Counted from the stretch's first letter, positions 11,427 to 20,983 are shown. The stretch: 64,000 nucleotides of DNA from Sphingomonas insulae (GCF_010450875.1 NZ_CP048422.1:2391001-2455000); one strand, 5' to 3'. Notes: generated by a model not told the origin, from the sequence alone. Program-made: numbers and translations.

Positions 11427-12295
11427 TCAGGTCACGAGCGTCGCCAGCACCCACCAGTTCCTGTCGCGCATCGCAGCCGCCGCGGCGTCGCGCGCCGCAA
11501 TGTCGGTGAACAGGGCGAAACAGGTGGCGCCGCTGCCGGACATGCGGGCGAGCGTGGCGCCGGGCGCGTGCCCAAGCGCGGTCAGGACTTCGGCGATCAC
11601 CGGGGCGAGCTGCAGGGCGGCGGGCTGGAGGTCGTTGCGGCCGGCGACGGCACGGGCGAGCAGGTCGCCGTCATGCGCGATGCCGCCGCGGTCCACGCCG
11701 TCCCATCTGGCGAACACGGCGGCGGTCGACACAGCGACGCCGGGGTTGACGAGCAGCATCGGCGTGCCGGCGAGGCCGTGGACGGGAATCAGCGCCTCCC
11801 CCTTGCCGGTGCCGAGCGTGGTGCGGCCGAGCAGGCAGGCAGGCACGTCGGCGCCAAGCCCCTCGGCGATGACGAACAGGCGCGGGTCCTGCGGGGCGAT
11901 GGCGTGGAGGCGGGCGAGCGCGCGCAGCGTGGCGGCGGCATCGGCCGAACCGCCGCCGATGCCGCTGGCGACGGGAAGGTGCTTGTCGAGGGTGATCGCG
12001 TGGCGCCGGTCGATGCCGAAGGTCCGGCAGAACGCCTGGGCGGCTTTCTCGACGAGGTTTTGCGGCTGGGGCTGCCCCTCCGCCAACGCCCCCCCGCCCG
12101 GTCAGGGGCAGATCGGAGCGCCTCTGCATAGGGGCCGGTGACCCGGAGGCTGTCGGCCTGTGCGGGGACGACCGTGATCGTGTCGCCGTCGGCGGCGAAG
12201 GCGAACAGGGTTTCCAGTTCGTGATAGCCGTCGGGGCGGCGATGACGGATATGGAGCGCGAGGTTGATCTTGGCGGGCGCGGATTCGACGATCAC
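11427..12295 (-). pseudogene. ispE: 4-diphosphocytidyl-2-C-methyl-D-erythritol kinase, frame interrupted at a C7/G7 run
   Basis: IspE phosphorylates CDP-methylerythritol in the MEP isoprenoid pathway and is normally essential. The N-terminal part ([29 protein letters not shown]) is read from GTG 12295. The rest, including the GHMP-kinase ATP loop [18 protein letters not shown] and the C-terminal MSGSGATCFALF, is in another frame. Adding one G to the seven-G run (12089-12095) joins both into about 289 residues, close to the usual 283-290. The region around the run (12072-12111) is also an extra palindromic stretch that homologues lack. The start overlaps the TPR gene's stop as GTGA. A sequencing or assembly error is more likely than true gene loss; ribosomal slippage on the run is possible. 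Confidence 0.88.
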
Positions 12296-13896
12296 TTGGG
12301 CATCAGTCCCTGAACGATCCTGGTGGACAGACGCGCCTGGTCGCCGGCGGGTGCCGTGAGCGCGGCGGCGCGCCAGGCGTAGCGCGCCTCGTACCGGCGG
12401 CCGATCGTCCAGTACAGGTCGCCGAGGTGTTCGGCGATTTCGGCGTTGGTCGGATCGGCCGCCGCCGCACGTTCGATCAGCGGGCGCGCCCGCGCGGTGT
12501 CGCCGGTGATGAAATAGGCCCAGCCGAGCGAATCGGTGATCGATCCGTCGTCGGGCTTCAACGCATGCGCGCGTTCCAGCATCGCGGTCGATGCCTTGAC
12601 GTCGATGCCGCGTTCGGCCTGCGCATAGCCGAGATAGTTGAGCGCCAGCGGTTCATCGGGCGCGATGGCCACCGCCTTTTGCAAGGCGGCGCGGGCGCCG
12701 GGCCAGTCGCCCGCCTGTTCCAGCGCGCCGCCATATTGCAGCCAGGCACTCCATTCCTGCGGATCGGCATCGACGATGCGGCGATACCATGTCGCCGCAT
12801 CGGCCGGCCGATCGGCGGCGACAAGGCGGTCGGCATAGGTCTGCCAATCGGCAGGGCCGGCATCGCCGCGGGTGGCGCCGGTACAGGCGAGCGCCAGCGC
12901 CTCCGCATCGCGGCCGGCGTTGGCGAGCATCGCGATCCGCGCCGCGGCGGCGGTGGTGGCGAACGGGCTGGCGGGCGGCATCGCATCGAGCGTCGCGAGG
13001 GCGAGCGGGACGGCGCCGTCCCGCGAAAGCGCGGCGGCGAGCAGCAGGCGGGCGCGATCGTTGGCGGGACTGGCGATCAGCGCAGTGCGCGACAAGGCGA
13101 TCGACAGCGGGGCGGCATCCTGATCGGCCAGGTCGCTGGCGATCCGCCCGAGCAGGCGCGATACGCCGAAGCCGAGCGTCGGCCTGGCCCCTGCCCCCTG
13201 CCGCAGCGCGACGAATACGGGATCGTCGCCGACCAATAGTGTGCGTGCACGATCGGCGTGGCCGGTGCCGAACAGCAATTGTGCAGCGGACAGTCGCAGG
13301 TCGATCGGCGAGCCCGTTTCGCGCAGGGCCTGCACCGCCGCCAACCCGCCATCCACGTCGCCGCGGGCGATCCGGACCAGCGCCATCGTCTCTGCGGCCA
13401 GGCGCTGGGCGACCGGGTTCTTGCCGGCGGCGGCGGCGGCGGACTTCGGGTCCGCACCACGGGTGTAGGCGATCCAGGCGCGCAGCGAGGGCACGAGCAC
13501 GGCGAGCGGGGTCGGCGCGAGCGCCGCCACCGCCGCATCCGTACCGGCGCCATCGTTGCGGGCGGCAGCGAGGGCGAGCGGCAACAGCGGCAGGTCGGCG
13601 GGCGCGTCGGCGGTGCCGCGCAGGACGGCAGCGGCACGTTCGGCGAGCGGGATGTCGCCGGATGCCAGCGCTTCGCGATAGGCCCGCGTCGCGATCGCGG
13701 TGCTGGCGGGCGCCGCCGCCAGGGCGCGGGTATAGCCGGCAAGGGCGCGGTCGCTGTCGCCGGCCGCATCGGCGGCGCGTGCCTTCAGATAATCGGCGAC
13801 GGGGGACGTATCGGCCCCCGCCGGCGCGATGGCGCCAAGACTGAGGACCGATGCGAGGAACAGACGCTTACATGTTGGGATAGTTCGGGCCTCCAC
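12292..13896 (-). CDS. Tetratricopeptide repeat protein, exported
   Basis: About 534 residues from GTG 13896; no in-frame ATG is suitably placed. That start lies inside the end of the ETF-QO gene and gives a hydrophobic export signal ([17 protein letters not shown]). The body is helical and Ala-rich, with TPR-like 34-residue units clearest from about residue 350 on ([81 protein letters not shown]). It probably acts as a periplasmic scaffold; partners are unknown. It overlaps the upstream gene by 29 bp and ispE by 4 bp, so all three are likely co-transcribed. Confidence 0.82.
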   Translation of the reverse strand: MEARTIPTCKRLFLASVLSLGAIAPAGADTSPVADYLKARAADAAGDSDRALAGYTRALAAAPASTAIATRAYREALASGDIPLAERAAAVLRGTADAPADLPLLPLALAAARNDGAGTDAAVAALAPTPLAVLVPSLRAWIAYTRGADPKSAAAAAGKNPVAQRLAAETMALVRIARGDVDGGLAAVQALRETGSPIDLRLSAAQLLFGTGHADRARTLLVGDDPVFVALRQGAGARPTLGFGVSRLLGRIASDLADQDAAPLSIALSRTALIASPANDRARLLLAAALSRDGAVPLALATLDAMPPASPFATTAAAARIAMLANAGRDAEALALACTGATRGDAGPADWQTYADRLVAADRPADAATWYRRIVDADPQEWSAWLQYGGALEQAGDWPGARAALQKAVAIAPDEPLALNYLGYAQAERGIDVKASTAMLERAHALKPDDGSITDSLGWAYFITGDTARARPLIERAAAADPTNAEIAEHLGDLYWTIGRRYEARYAWRAAALTAPAGDQARLSTRIVQGLMPK

Positions 13897-15532
13897 CGCC
13901 CTCGGGTACGACCCAGTTGATGTTCTGGGTCGGGTCCTTGATGTCGCAGGTCTTGCAGTGGACGCAATTCTGCGCGTTGATGACGAACTTGGGATCACCG
14001 GTGTCCTGACCCACGATTTCGTAAACGCCGGCCGGGCAATAGCGTTGCGCGGGTTCGTCGTACATCGGCAGGTCGTATTCGACCGGCACGTCCGGGTCCT
14101 TCAGCGTCAGGTGAACCGGCTGATCCTCCTCGTGGTTGGTGTTCGACAGGAACACCGAGGACAGACGGTCGAAGGTGAGCACGCCGTCGGGCTTCGGATA
14201 GACCGGCGGCTTCACCATGTCCTTGCGCCACAGGGTCTCGTGGTCCGGGTGATGCTTGAGGGTGAAGGGCATGCGGATGCCGAAATGTTCGAGCCACATC
14301 GTCACGCCCGAGAGGCCCGAGCCGAGGAAGTCGCCGAACTTCTTGACCAGCGGCACCACGTTGCGGACGATCGACAGTTCCTTCTTCACCCACGACGCCT
14401 CGAACGCCTCGGGATAGGCCGTCAGCTCGTCATGCTCGCGCTGCGACAGAATCGCATCGGCGGCGGCCTCGGCGGCCATCATGCCGCTCTTCATCGCGGT
14501 GTGCGTGCCCTTGATGCGCGGCACGTTGAGGAAGCCCGCCGAACAGCCGATCAGCGCGCCGCCGGGGAAGACGAGTTTGGGGATCGACTGCAGACCGCCG
14601 TCGCTGATCGCACGCGCGCCGTAGCTGACGCGCTTGGCACCCTTCAGGATCGCGGCGATCTCGGGATGGGTCTTCCACTTCTGCATCTCCTGGAACGGCG
14701 AGAGATACGGGTTGGAATAGTTGAGCCACGTGACGAAGCCGAGGCTGACCTGGCCGTTCGCCTGATGGTACAGCCAGCCGCCGCCGTTGGCATCGTCGCC
14801 GAGCGGCCAGCCCTGCGTGTGGATGACGCGGCCGGGCTTGTGGAGCGCGGGATCGATGTCCCACAATTCCTTGACGCCGAGGCCGTAGACCTGCGGCTGC
14901 GCATCCCTGGCGAGGTCGAAGGTGCGGATGACCTCCTTGGACAGATGGCCGCGCACGCCCTCTGCGAAGAAGGTGTATTTGGCATGGAGTTCGAGGCCGG
15001 GGGTATAATCGCCCTTGTGCGTGCCGTCGCGGGCGACGCCCATGTCGCCGGTGGCGACGCCCTTCACCCGGCCCTGATCGTCGAACAGGATCTCCGCGGC
15101 GGCAAAACCGGGGAAGATCTCGACGCCGAGTTCCTCCGCCTTCCCCGCCAGCCAGCGGCACAGATTGCCCAAGCTGCCGGTGTAGGTGCCCTTGTTGTGC
15201 AGGAACGGCGGCGTCCAGAGGTGCGGGAGCGTCACCTTCTTCTTCGCCGACAGCACCCAGTGCAGATTCTCGGTCACCGGTACTTCGGCGAGCGGGCAAT
15301 CGTCGCGCCAGTCGGGCAGCAGTTCATCGAGGCTGCGCGGATCGATGACCGCGCCCGACAGGATGTGTGCGCCGACCTCCGACCCCTTTTCGAGCACGCA
15401 TACGCTGAGGTCCGCGCCCTTTTCCGAGGCGACCTGTTTGAAGCGGATCGCCGCCGACAGGCCCGCCGGGCCCGCGCCGACGATCACCACGTCGTAAGGC
15501 ATCGACTCTCTTTGGGATTCACGTGTCGTCAT
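13868..15532 (-). CDS. Electron transfer flavoprotein-ubiquinone oxidoreductase
   Basis: Passes electrons from ETF, and so from acyl-CoA and branched-chain dehydrogenases, to ubiquinone at the inner membrane. It is 554 residues from ATG 15532, the family's usual size. The FAD-binding GAGPAG lies near residue 20 after YDVVIVG. The C-terminal 4Fe-4S domain has the cysteines in YCPAGVYEI, NAQNCVHCKTCDIKDP and ends in PNYPNM. An open frame extends 38 codons further upstream, but the extension is Arg/Pro-rich and not family-like. It heads an operon with the TPR gene and ispE. A palindrome at 15630-15647 lies about 100 nt upstream. Confidence 0.97.
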   Translation of the reverse strand: MTTRESQRESMPYDVVIVGAGPAGLSAAIRFKQVASEKGADLSVCVLEKGSEVGAHILSGAVIDPRSLDELLPDWRDDCPLAEVPVTENLHWVLSAKKKVTLPHLWTPPFLHNKGTYTGSLGNLCRWLAGKAEELGVEIFPGFAAAEILFDDQGRVKGVATGDMGVARDGTHKGDYTPGLELHAKYTFFAEGVRGHLSKEVIRTFDLARDAQPQVYGLGVKELWDIDPALHKPGRVIHTQGWPLGDDANGGGWLYHQANGQVSLGFVTWLNYSNPYLSPFQEMQKWKTHPEIAAILKGAKRVSYGARAISDGGLQSIPKLVFPGGALIGCSAGFLNVPRIKGTHTAMKSGMMAAEAAADAILSQREHDELTAYPEAFEASWVKKELSIVRNVVPLVKKFGDFLGSGLSGVTMWLEHFGIRMPFTLKHHPDHETLWRKDMVKPPVYPKPDGVLTFDRLSSVFLSNTNHEEDQPVHLTLKDPDVPVEYDLPMYDEPAQRYCPAGVYEIVGQDTGDPKFVINAQNCVHCKTCDIKDPTQNINWVVPEGGGGPNYPNM

Positions 15533-15629
15533 CTCATCCACTCCCGGGTACGGTTGCGGTTGTCGGCGCCGGGGGATAGCGGTCAGGCGCAGGCCGACAA
15601 CGTCTCGTCTCCGAACCGCGATCGGACAA

Positions 15630-15647
15630 GTTGACGAAAACGTCAAC
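15630..15647. promoter_or_regulatory. Palindrome GTTGACG-AAAA-CGTCAAC between divergent genes
   Basis: Perfect 7-bp arms around AAAA, in the 133 bp between the ETF-QO gene (-) and the glycosylase-like gene (+). TTGACG on either strand can also serve as a -35 box. The symmetry fits a dimeric repressor operator. Which regulator binds is unknown; acyl-CoA or branched-chain catabolism regulators are a reasonable guess from the downstream gene. Confidence 0.45.
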
Positions 15648-15665
15648 CTACAGAAAAGGGAATGC

Positions 15666-16394
15666 GTGGGGGCCGATCAGCATCTCGATTGGATGAGCAG
15701 CGCGATGAGCGCGCTCGACTGGTGGCAGGAGGCGGGCGTCGACGTCCTCGTCGACGATGATCCGCGCGACTGGCTGGCCGAGCCGATGGCGGCGCCGGTC
15801 GCCTTTGCCGTGGCCGCCGCGCCGGCAGCCGTGCCGGCGGCGATGCCCGCGGCGCTGGCCGATTTCATCGCCTGGCGCGGCGGCGATGCGGTGCCCGAGG
15901 TCGCGTGGCGGGGCGTGTCGATCGCGGCATCCGGCCCGGCGGACGCGCAGGTGATGGTGCTGGTCGATTGCCCCGACAAGGACGACGGCGATGCCGGCAC
16001 GCTGATGACGGGCGCGACCGGCGCGCTGTTCGACCGCATGCTGGCCGCGATCGGGCTGAGCCGGGAAACGGTGCATCTGGCGGCGGTGTGCGCGAAGCGG
16101 CCGGTGGCGGGCCGGATGCCGCGCGACGTCGAGGCGCGGCTGGCCGAGATTTCGCAGCACCACATCGGCCTGGTCGCGCCGAAACGGCTGCTGTTGCTGG
16201 GCAATGCGGCGAGCCGTGCGATTTTGGGGGCGGAAATGCCGGGGACGCGTGGGTCTTTACACCCGTTTAACCATAAGCGTGGACAGACAGGGGTGGTCGC
16301 CAGCTTTCATCCGCGCTTCCTGATCGAGAAGCCCGCGGCGAAGGCCGAGGCCTGGAAGGATCTGCAATTGCTGATGGGGGGATTATCCGCGTGA
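15666..16394 (+). CDS. Uracil-DNA glycosylase family protein (divergent)
   Basis: A 242-residue protein starting at GTG 15666 behind AAAAGGGA. The C-terminal half (about 95-240) resembles the family 4/5 uracil-DNA glycosylase fold: VMVLVDCPDKDDGDAGTLMTGATGALFDRML in the place of motif A, LLLLGNAASRAILG, and SFHPRFLIE as the HP-containing motif B. Motif A is unusual (no GEAPG), and the protein has only two cysteines, so the four-Cys iron-sulfur cluster of family 4 enzymes is missing. The N-terminal ~90 residues are Ala-rich without known motifs. A DNA repair role is inferred; activity is uncertain. The stop overlaps the lytic transglycosylase start as GTGA. Confidence 0.75.
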   Translation: MGADQHLDWMSSAMSALDWWQEAGVDVLVDDDPRDWLAEPMAAPVAFAVAAAPAAVPAAMPAALADFIAWRGGDAVPEVAWRGVSIAASGPADAQVMVLVDCPDKDDGDAGTLMTGATGALFDRMLAAIGLSRETVHLAAVCAKRPVAGRMPRDVEARLAEISQHHIGLVAPKRLLLLGNAASRAILGAEMPGTRGSLHPFNHKRGQTGVVASFHPRFLIEKPAAKAEAWKDLQLLMGGLSA

Positions 16395-18232
16395 CCCGCA
16401 AGCTGGCGCTGACGTTTGGAACGGCCGTGACGATGATGGCCGCGCTGCCCGCCTGGGCCGACCCGGTGGCCGCGCCCGCGGGCGAGACGCGCAACGTGGG
16501 GGCGGGCAACGCCGACCATATTCCGGACCAGCTGGATGCCACGCAGCGCGAGGGCTATCGCGCGGTGTTCCAGGCGATCCGCGACAGCCAGTGGCAGTCG
16601 GCGCAGCTGGGGCTGGACGCGATGAAGCCCGGCCCGTTGCACGCCATCGCGCGTGCCGAACTCTATACCGCCAAGGGATCGCCACGGATCGAGCTGGAGC
16701 CGCTGATGGCGCTGCTCAACGAAGCGCCGGAGCTGCCCGAGGCGGCGGACCTCGCCCGCCTCGCCAAGGCCCGCGGCGCGAGTGAGCTGCCCCCCCTGCC
16801 CCAGGCGCAGCGGCTGATCTGGCAGGATGGTGCGCCGCGCCGGGTGCGCGCCAAGACCAACAAGAGCGACGAGATCGCCGCCGACCTGGCGGTGCGGATG
16901 CAGCCGTTCGTCAAGGCCGACATGGGGCCGGACGCGCAGGCGCTGCTGGAAAGCACACAGGGGCTGACGCCGGAAGCGCAGACCGAATGGCAGGCCAAGG
17001 TCGCCTGGATGTATTTCCTGACCGGGGACGATGCGAACACCCGCAGCATGGCGGCGAAGGCGGCGAACGGCATGGGCGACTGGGCGGTGCAGGGCCGCTG
17101 GATGGGTGCGCTGTCGGCGTGGCGGCAGAACGATTGCGCCGCGGCGGAGACCGGGTTCGAGGGCGTGGCGGCGCGCGCGACCGACGTCGACCTGCGCGCG
17201 GCGGCCTTATATTGGGCGTCGCGTGCCGACATCGTCTGCGGCCGGCCCGACAAGGTGCAGGCGCGGCTGCAATCGGCGGCGCAATTCTCCGAGAGCTTCT
17301 ATGGCCAATTGTCGCGCCAGGCCCTGCTCATCAAGGACAAGGGCAAGCCGTCGACGCAGGTCGTCGCCGCGGATTGGGCGCGGCTCGACAAGCGGCCGAA
17401 CATCCGTGTCGCCGCGGCCCTGGCGGAGATCGGCGAAACCGACCTTGCCGACACCGTCGTTCGCCAGCAGGCGCGGATCGGCGATCCGGCCGAATTCGGT
17501 AGCCTGGTCCGCGTCGCCGAGGCGCTGAGCCTGCCTGCCACCACGGTCTGGCTGGCGCACAATTGCCCGCAGGGGATCGTCGCGACCGCCGAGGCGCGTT
17601 ACCCCACCCCGAACTGGACGCCGTCGAGCGGATGGCGCGTGGACAAGGCGCTTGTCTATGCCCACACGCTGGAGGAAAGCGGTTTTCGCAACAAGGTGGT
17701 GAGCCCGGCCGGCGCCTATGGCCTGATGCAGATCATGCCGGCGGCCGCGACTGATTACTCGCGCGAACGTGGCCTGCCGCTCGACAAGGCGGCGCTGACC
17801 AAGCCGGCGACCAACATGGATATCGGCCAACGCCATCTGGAGCGGCTGCGCGACATGGCCGGCGTCACCGGCGGACTGCTGCCGAAGGTGATCGCCGCCT
17901 ATAATGCCGGTCCCCGGCCGGTGGGCGACTGGAACGCCATCGTCCACGACAATGGCGATCCCCTGCTCTACATCGAGAGCATCCCTTATTGGGAGACGCG
18001 CGGCTATGTGACGACGGTCCTGCGCAACTATTGGATGTACGAGGCGCAGGGCGGCCGCAAGGCATCGGTCAGCCGTTCGGCGCTGGCGCAGGGTATGTGG
18101 CCCCGCTTCCCCGGCCTGCCCGGCGCGGCGGCGGTGCGGGTGGCGGCCCGGCCGAACCCGACGACGATCGCCGCGGTCAACGGCAGCGTCAGCCCGCAGT
18201 CCACGACGGTGTCGACCCCGGCGAAGGATTGA
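16391..18232 (+). CDS. Soluble lytic murein transglycosylase
   Basis: Cleaves the MurNAc-GlcNAc bond of peptidoglycan in the periplasm, leaving 1,6-anhydroMurNAc. It has 613 residues: a signal peptide (MTRKLALTFGTAVTMMAALPAWA), a long helical Slt70-like superhelix (about 50-400), and a C-terminal SLT domain with catalytic Glu429 in HTLEESGF, then SPAGAYGLMQIMP and VIAAYNAGPRPVGDW. The tail after about 570 is Ala/Thr/Pro-rich. The GTG start overlaps the glycosylase stop by 4 nt, so translation is probably coupled. Confidence 0.95.
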   Translation: MTRKLALTFGTAVTMMAALPAWADPVAAPAGETRNVGAGNADHIPDQLDATQREGYRAVFQAIRDSQWQSAQLGLDAMKPGPLHAIARAELYTAKGSPRIELEPLMALLNEAPELPEAADLARLAKARGASELPPLPQAQRLIWQDGAPRRVRAKTNKSDEIAADLAVRMQPFVKADMGPDAQALLESTQGLTPEAQTEWQAKVAWMYFLTGDDANTRSMAAKAANGMGDWAVQGRWMGALSAWRQNDCAAAETGFEGVAARATDVDLRAAALYWASRADIVCGRPDKVQARLQSAAQFSESFYGQLSRQALLIKDKGKPSTQVVAADWARLDKRPNIRVAAALAEIGETDLADTVVRQQARIGDPAEFGSLVRVAEALSLPATTVWLAHNCPQGIVATAEARYPTPNWTPSSGWRVDKALVYAHTLEESGFRNKVVSPAGAYGLMQIMPAAATDYSRERGLPLDKAALTKPATNMDIGQRHLERLRDMAGVTGGLLPKVIAAYNAGPRPVGDWNAIVHDNGDPLLYIESIPYWETRGYVTTVLRNYWMYEAQGGRKASVSRSALAQGMWPRFPGLPGAAAVRVAARPNPTTIAAVNGSVSPQSTTVSTPAKD

Positions 18233-18584
18233 GCGGTTCGGCCCGAAGGCTGACGAGGCTAGGTCGGATCGATCTTAAAAGCGAAGGCGGCATTCGGGCC
18301 AGCTTGCTTCCTCGTCGGAGGCCGGGACCCGGTTGGGACAGCCGCTGCGACGCTGGCGTTCGCTTCATCGCCAGCCTGCGACCTCCGCCGGGGAGGTAGC
18401 AGGCTGAATGTCGATACACCCCAGGTTCAAGTGGGGTGTCGTGTCACGACGTCCGTCACGCCGGACCTGATCCGGGTTCCTGCGTTCGTGCTCGTCGATC
18501 GATAGCGCTCCCCTCCCGCTCAAGGCCGGGATGATCAGGCGCTGCGCCGGTATATCCGCGAGCGGCGTGCGGTAAAGGTGACGC
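18233..18584. other. Gene-free spacer containing hairpin repeat copy A
   Basis: About 350 bp with no supported gene. It holds repeat copy A (18261-18421), an adjoining 7-bp hairpin (ACACCCC...GGGGTGT, 18416-18439) and a run of palindromic fragments of the kind common in intergenic DNA of this group (for example GTCACGCCGGACCTGATCC near 18456). Confidence 0.6.
18261..18421 (+). repeat. Hairpin-forming dispersed repeat, copy A
   Basis: Aligns along its whole length with 20724-20898: both start AGGTCGGATCGA, share CAGCTTGCTTCC and GACGCTGGC, and end with CTCCGCCGGGGAGGTAGCAGGCTGAA then GTCGATACACCC. Copy A is shorter because part of the right-hand arm is missing. The central GCTGGCG...CGCCAGC can pair. 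It has no coding capacity. Confidence 0.82.
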
Positions 18585-18926
18585 TCAGTTCCCAGCCTTG
18601 CGCGTGTCGATCATCGTCAGGATGCCGCGACTGCCGCCGCCATGCGGCTGGAGGACGAGGCGAAACCGCCGGCCCGATGGATGGATGCCGGCGACGATGC
18701 GCGCGCTGGACGACGTCTCATATCCCGCGCGCCTGGCCGCCGCCGCATAAGCGGCGCGGAATGCTGCCGGTGGCAGGGCGCTGGCGATCCGATAGGTTTC
18801 GGGCGGCACGTCGTTGGTGCCGGCGGGCGTGATGTCCATGTCGACCAGCGTGGTGCCGACGGGTGGCATGACACCGCCGATCGGGGGCAGAACGCTGGCA
18901 AGCAAGGCGAGGCAGGCCGGGACCAT
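18585..18926 (-). CDS. Small exported protein of unknown function
   Basis: A 113-residue protein with a strong ribosome binding site (GGAGGAATCGATG) and a hydrophobic N-terminus (MVPACLALLASVLPPIGGV) that may be a lipoprotein-like or Sec signal. The rest is a small alpha/beta domain (YRIASALPPAAFRAAYAAAARRAGYETSS; FRLVLQPHGGGSRGILTMIDTR). No family is recognised. It is divergent from the acyl-CoA ligase and sits with it between two copies of a hairpin repeat. Confidence 0.68.
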   Translation of the reverse strand: MVPACLALLASVLPPIGGVMPPVGTTLVDMDITPAGTNDVPPETYRIASALPPAAFRAAYAAAARRAGYETSSSARIVAGIHPSGRRFRLVLQPHGGGSRGILTMIDTRKAGN

Positions 18927-19105
18927 CGATTCCTCCGGGCGGTGGACGCCATGATGGGCGCAACGCCCGCCCGCGACAATGGCGGCGACGACAGGCGGCC
19001 GGGCAATCTTTCCTCACGTCGCCGGCATTGCCCTGTCTCATCCAATGGGTATGGTCCGTTCGAACGGGAGGCGCGGGCGGCGTCCCCATGCGAGAGGATG
19101 ATCCG

Positions 19106-20698
19106 ATGCTGGGCGGAATGCAGGATTTCGAACTTCGGGTATCGGCGCTGATCGATCATGCGGCGCGTGAACACGGCCGCCGCGAGATCGTCAGCCGCTG
19201 GGCCGACGGCAGCGAGACGCGCAGCGACTGGTACGGGCTGCATGAGGATGCCCGGCGGCTGGCGCAGGCGCTGGAGCGGCTGGGCGTCAGGCGCGGCGAT
19301 CGCGTGGCGACGCTGGCGATGAACCATGGCCATCATCTTGCCGCCTGGTACGGGACGATCGGCATGGGCGGGGTGATCCACACTATCAATCCGCGGCTGT
19401 TCGACGACCAGCTGGTCTATATTGCCAACCATGCCGAAGACCGCGTGCTGTTCTATGATCGGGCGTTCCAGCCGATCGTCGACCGGCTGCGCGACCGCTG
19501 GACCACGATCGAGCATTACGTCGTCATGGATGGCGACGGCCCCGGCACGTTCCGCGCGCTGATCGAGGCAGAGGACGGCGATTACGCCTGGGTGACGGGA
19601 GCGGAGCGCGAGCCCTGCATGCTCTGCTACACCAGCGGGACGACCGGCAATCCGAAGGGCGTGCTGTACGAGCATCGATCGACGGTCCTGCATTCGATGC
19701 TGGTGGTGTCGCCCGCGGTACTGTCGCTGTCGTCGGCGTCGGTGCTGTTGCCGGTGGTGCCGCTGTTCCATGCCGCCGCCTGGGGCACGCCGTTCGCGGC
19801 GCCGCTGGCGGGCGCGAAGCTGGTCTTTTCCGCCGTCAACGACGCCAGGGTGCTGTGCGAGCTGATGAACCGCGAGGACGTCACCATCTCGTCCGGCGTG
19901 CCGACGGTGTGGCTGGCGATGTTCGCGCATATCGATGCGACGGGCGAAACGCCGCGCGCGCTGCGGCTCGCGACGATCGGCGGATCGGCGGCGCCGCGGG
20001 CGATGATCGAGCGGCTGATGGACATGGGTGTCGAGGTGAAGCATCTGTGGGGCATGACCGAAACGTCGCCGGTGGCGACCGCCGGCGCCCCCCCGGTCGG
20101 CTGGGCGGATTGGCCGAGGGACCGCAAGCTCGATTTCCTGACGAAACAGGGACAGATCCCGTTCGGCGTCGAACTGGCCGTGATCGACGACGACGGCCGG
20201 CACATGCCCCGCGACGGCATCAGCGCGGGGCGGTTGCACATTCGCGGGCCGTGGATCGTCAAACGCTATTTCGGGGCGGAGGCGGATGCGATCGACGCCG
20301 ACGGCTGGTTCGACACCGGCGATGTCGCGGTCATCCACCCCGACGGCACCATGCAGATCACCGACCGGTCGAAGGACGTCATCAAATCCGGCGGCGAATG
20401 GATCAGTTCGGTCGATCTCGAAAATGCCGCGATCGGTTGTCCCGGCGTGGCGGAGGCGGCGGCGATCGGCATCGCACATCCGAAATGGGACGAGCGACCG
20501 CTGCTGATCGTGGTGCGAAAGCCCGGCAGCGACGTCGGCGAGGCGGCGATCGTCGACCATCTGGCCGGCGTGGTGGCGAAATGGTGGCTGCCGGACGCGG
20601 TGGTGTTCGTCGACAGCCTGCCGCACACCGCCACGGGCAAATTGTTGAAGACGGCGCTGCGCGAACAATACAAGGATTACCGGCTGGCCGCTGCCTGA
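19106..20698 (+). CDS. Long-chain fatty-acid--CoA ligase / acyl-CoA synthetase
   Basis: Activates a carboxylic acid as its acyl-adenylate and then CoA thioester. It is 530 residues from ATG 19106, chosen because it has AGAGGA at proper spacing and because [32 protein letters not shown] is the usual start of this ligase family. The P-loop-like motif [13 protein letters not shown] lies near 173. The adenylation motif is [10 protein letters not shown], the hinge is [15 protein letters not shown], and [17 protein letters not shown] is followed by the C-terminal catalytic Lys region [15 protein letters not shown]. Probable substrates are medium or long-chain fatty acids. The gene is monocistronic and flanked on both sides by hairpin repeats. 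Confidence 0.93.
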   Translation: MLGGMQDFELRVSALIDHAAREHGRREIVSRWADGSETRSDWYGLHEDARRLAQALERLGVRRGDRVATLAMNHGHHLAAWYGTIGMGGVIHTINPRLFDDQLVYIANHAEDRVLFYDRAFQPIVDRLRDRWTTIEHYVVMDGDGPGTFRALIEAEDGDYAWVTGAEREPCMLCYTSGTTGNPKGVLYEHRSTVLHSMLVVSPAVLSLSSASVLLPVVPLFHAAAWGTPFAAPLAGAKLVFSAVNDARVLCELMNREDVTISSGVPTVWLAMFAHIDATGETPRALRLATIGGSAAPRAMIERLMDMGVEVKHLWGMTETSPVATAGAPPVGWADWPRDRKLDFLTKQGQIPFGVELAVIDDDGRHMPRDGISAGRLHIRGPWIVKRYFGAEADAIDADGWFDTGDVAVIHPDGTMQITDRSKDVIKSGGEWISSVDLENAAIGCPGVAEAAAIGIAHPKWDERPLLIVVRKPGSDVGEAAIVDHLAGVVAKWWLPDAVVFVDSLPHTATGKLLKTALREQYKDYRLAAA

Positions 20699-20723
20699 GG
20701 GTGAGCAGCCGCTACCCACCTTG

Positions 20724-20898
20724 AGGTCGGATCGACATTCAACAGTGAGACGGCAATTGGATCAGCTTGCTTCCCCGGCGAAGGCCGGGGCCCAGTAGGG
20801 AAAGCAACTGTGACGCTGGCATGCGCCTCATCACCAGCCTGCCCCAACTGGGTCCCGGCCTCCGCCGGGGAGGTAGCAGGCTGAACGTCGATACACCC
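20724..20898 (+). repeat. Hairpin-forming dispersed repeat, copy B
   Basis: A fuller copy of the element at 18261-18421. It is itself a large imperfect inverted repeat. CCCCGGCGAAGGCCGGGG plus CCCAGT on the left pairs with ACTGGG plus TCCCGGCCTCCGCCGGGG on the right (about 22 of 24). Outer arms CAGCTTGCTTCC and GGGAGGTAGCAGGCTG also pair, as do ATCGACATTCA and TGAACGTCGAT. A transcript would fold into one long hairpin. It encodes no protein. Confidence 0.82.
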
Positions 20899-20983
20899 TA
20901 GCCCTCAGCGGAGACCGTGCCTGGTCGGGACGATGGCGATCGGCGAGCGCGTCGCATCCATCACGACTCCCTCCCCGACCGGG

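Noticed and set aside
13868..15646. A longer ETF-QO starting at 15646
   Set aside because: The extra N-terminal residues are Arg/Pro-rich without family similarity; ATG 15532 gives the usual length and places the FAD motif near the start.
18261..20898. Composite transposon around the acyl-CoA ligase
   Set aside because: The flanking repeats encode no transposase and no target duplication can be seen; kept only as a dispersed hairpin repeat.
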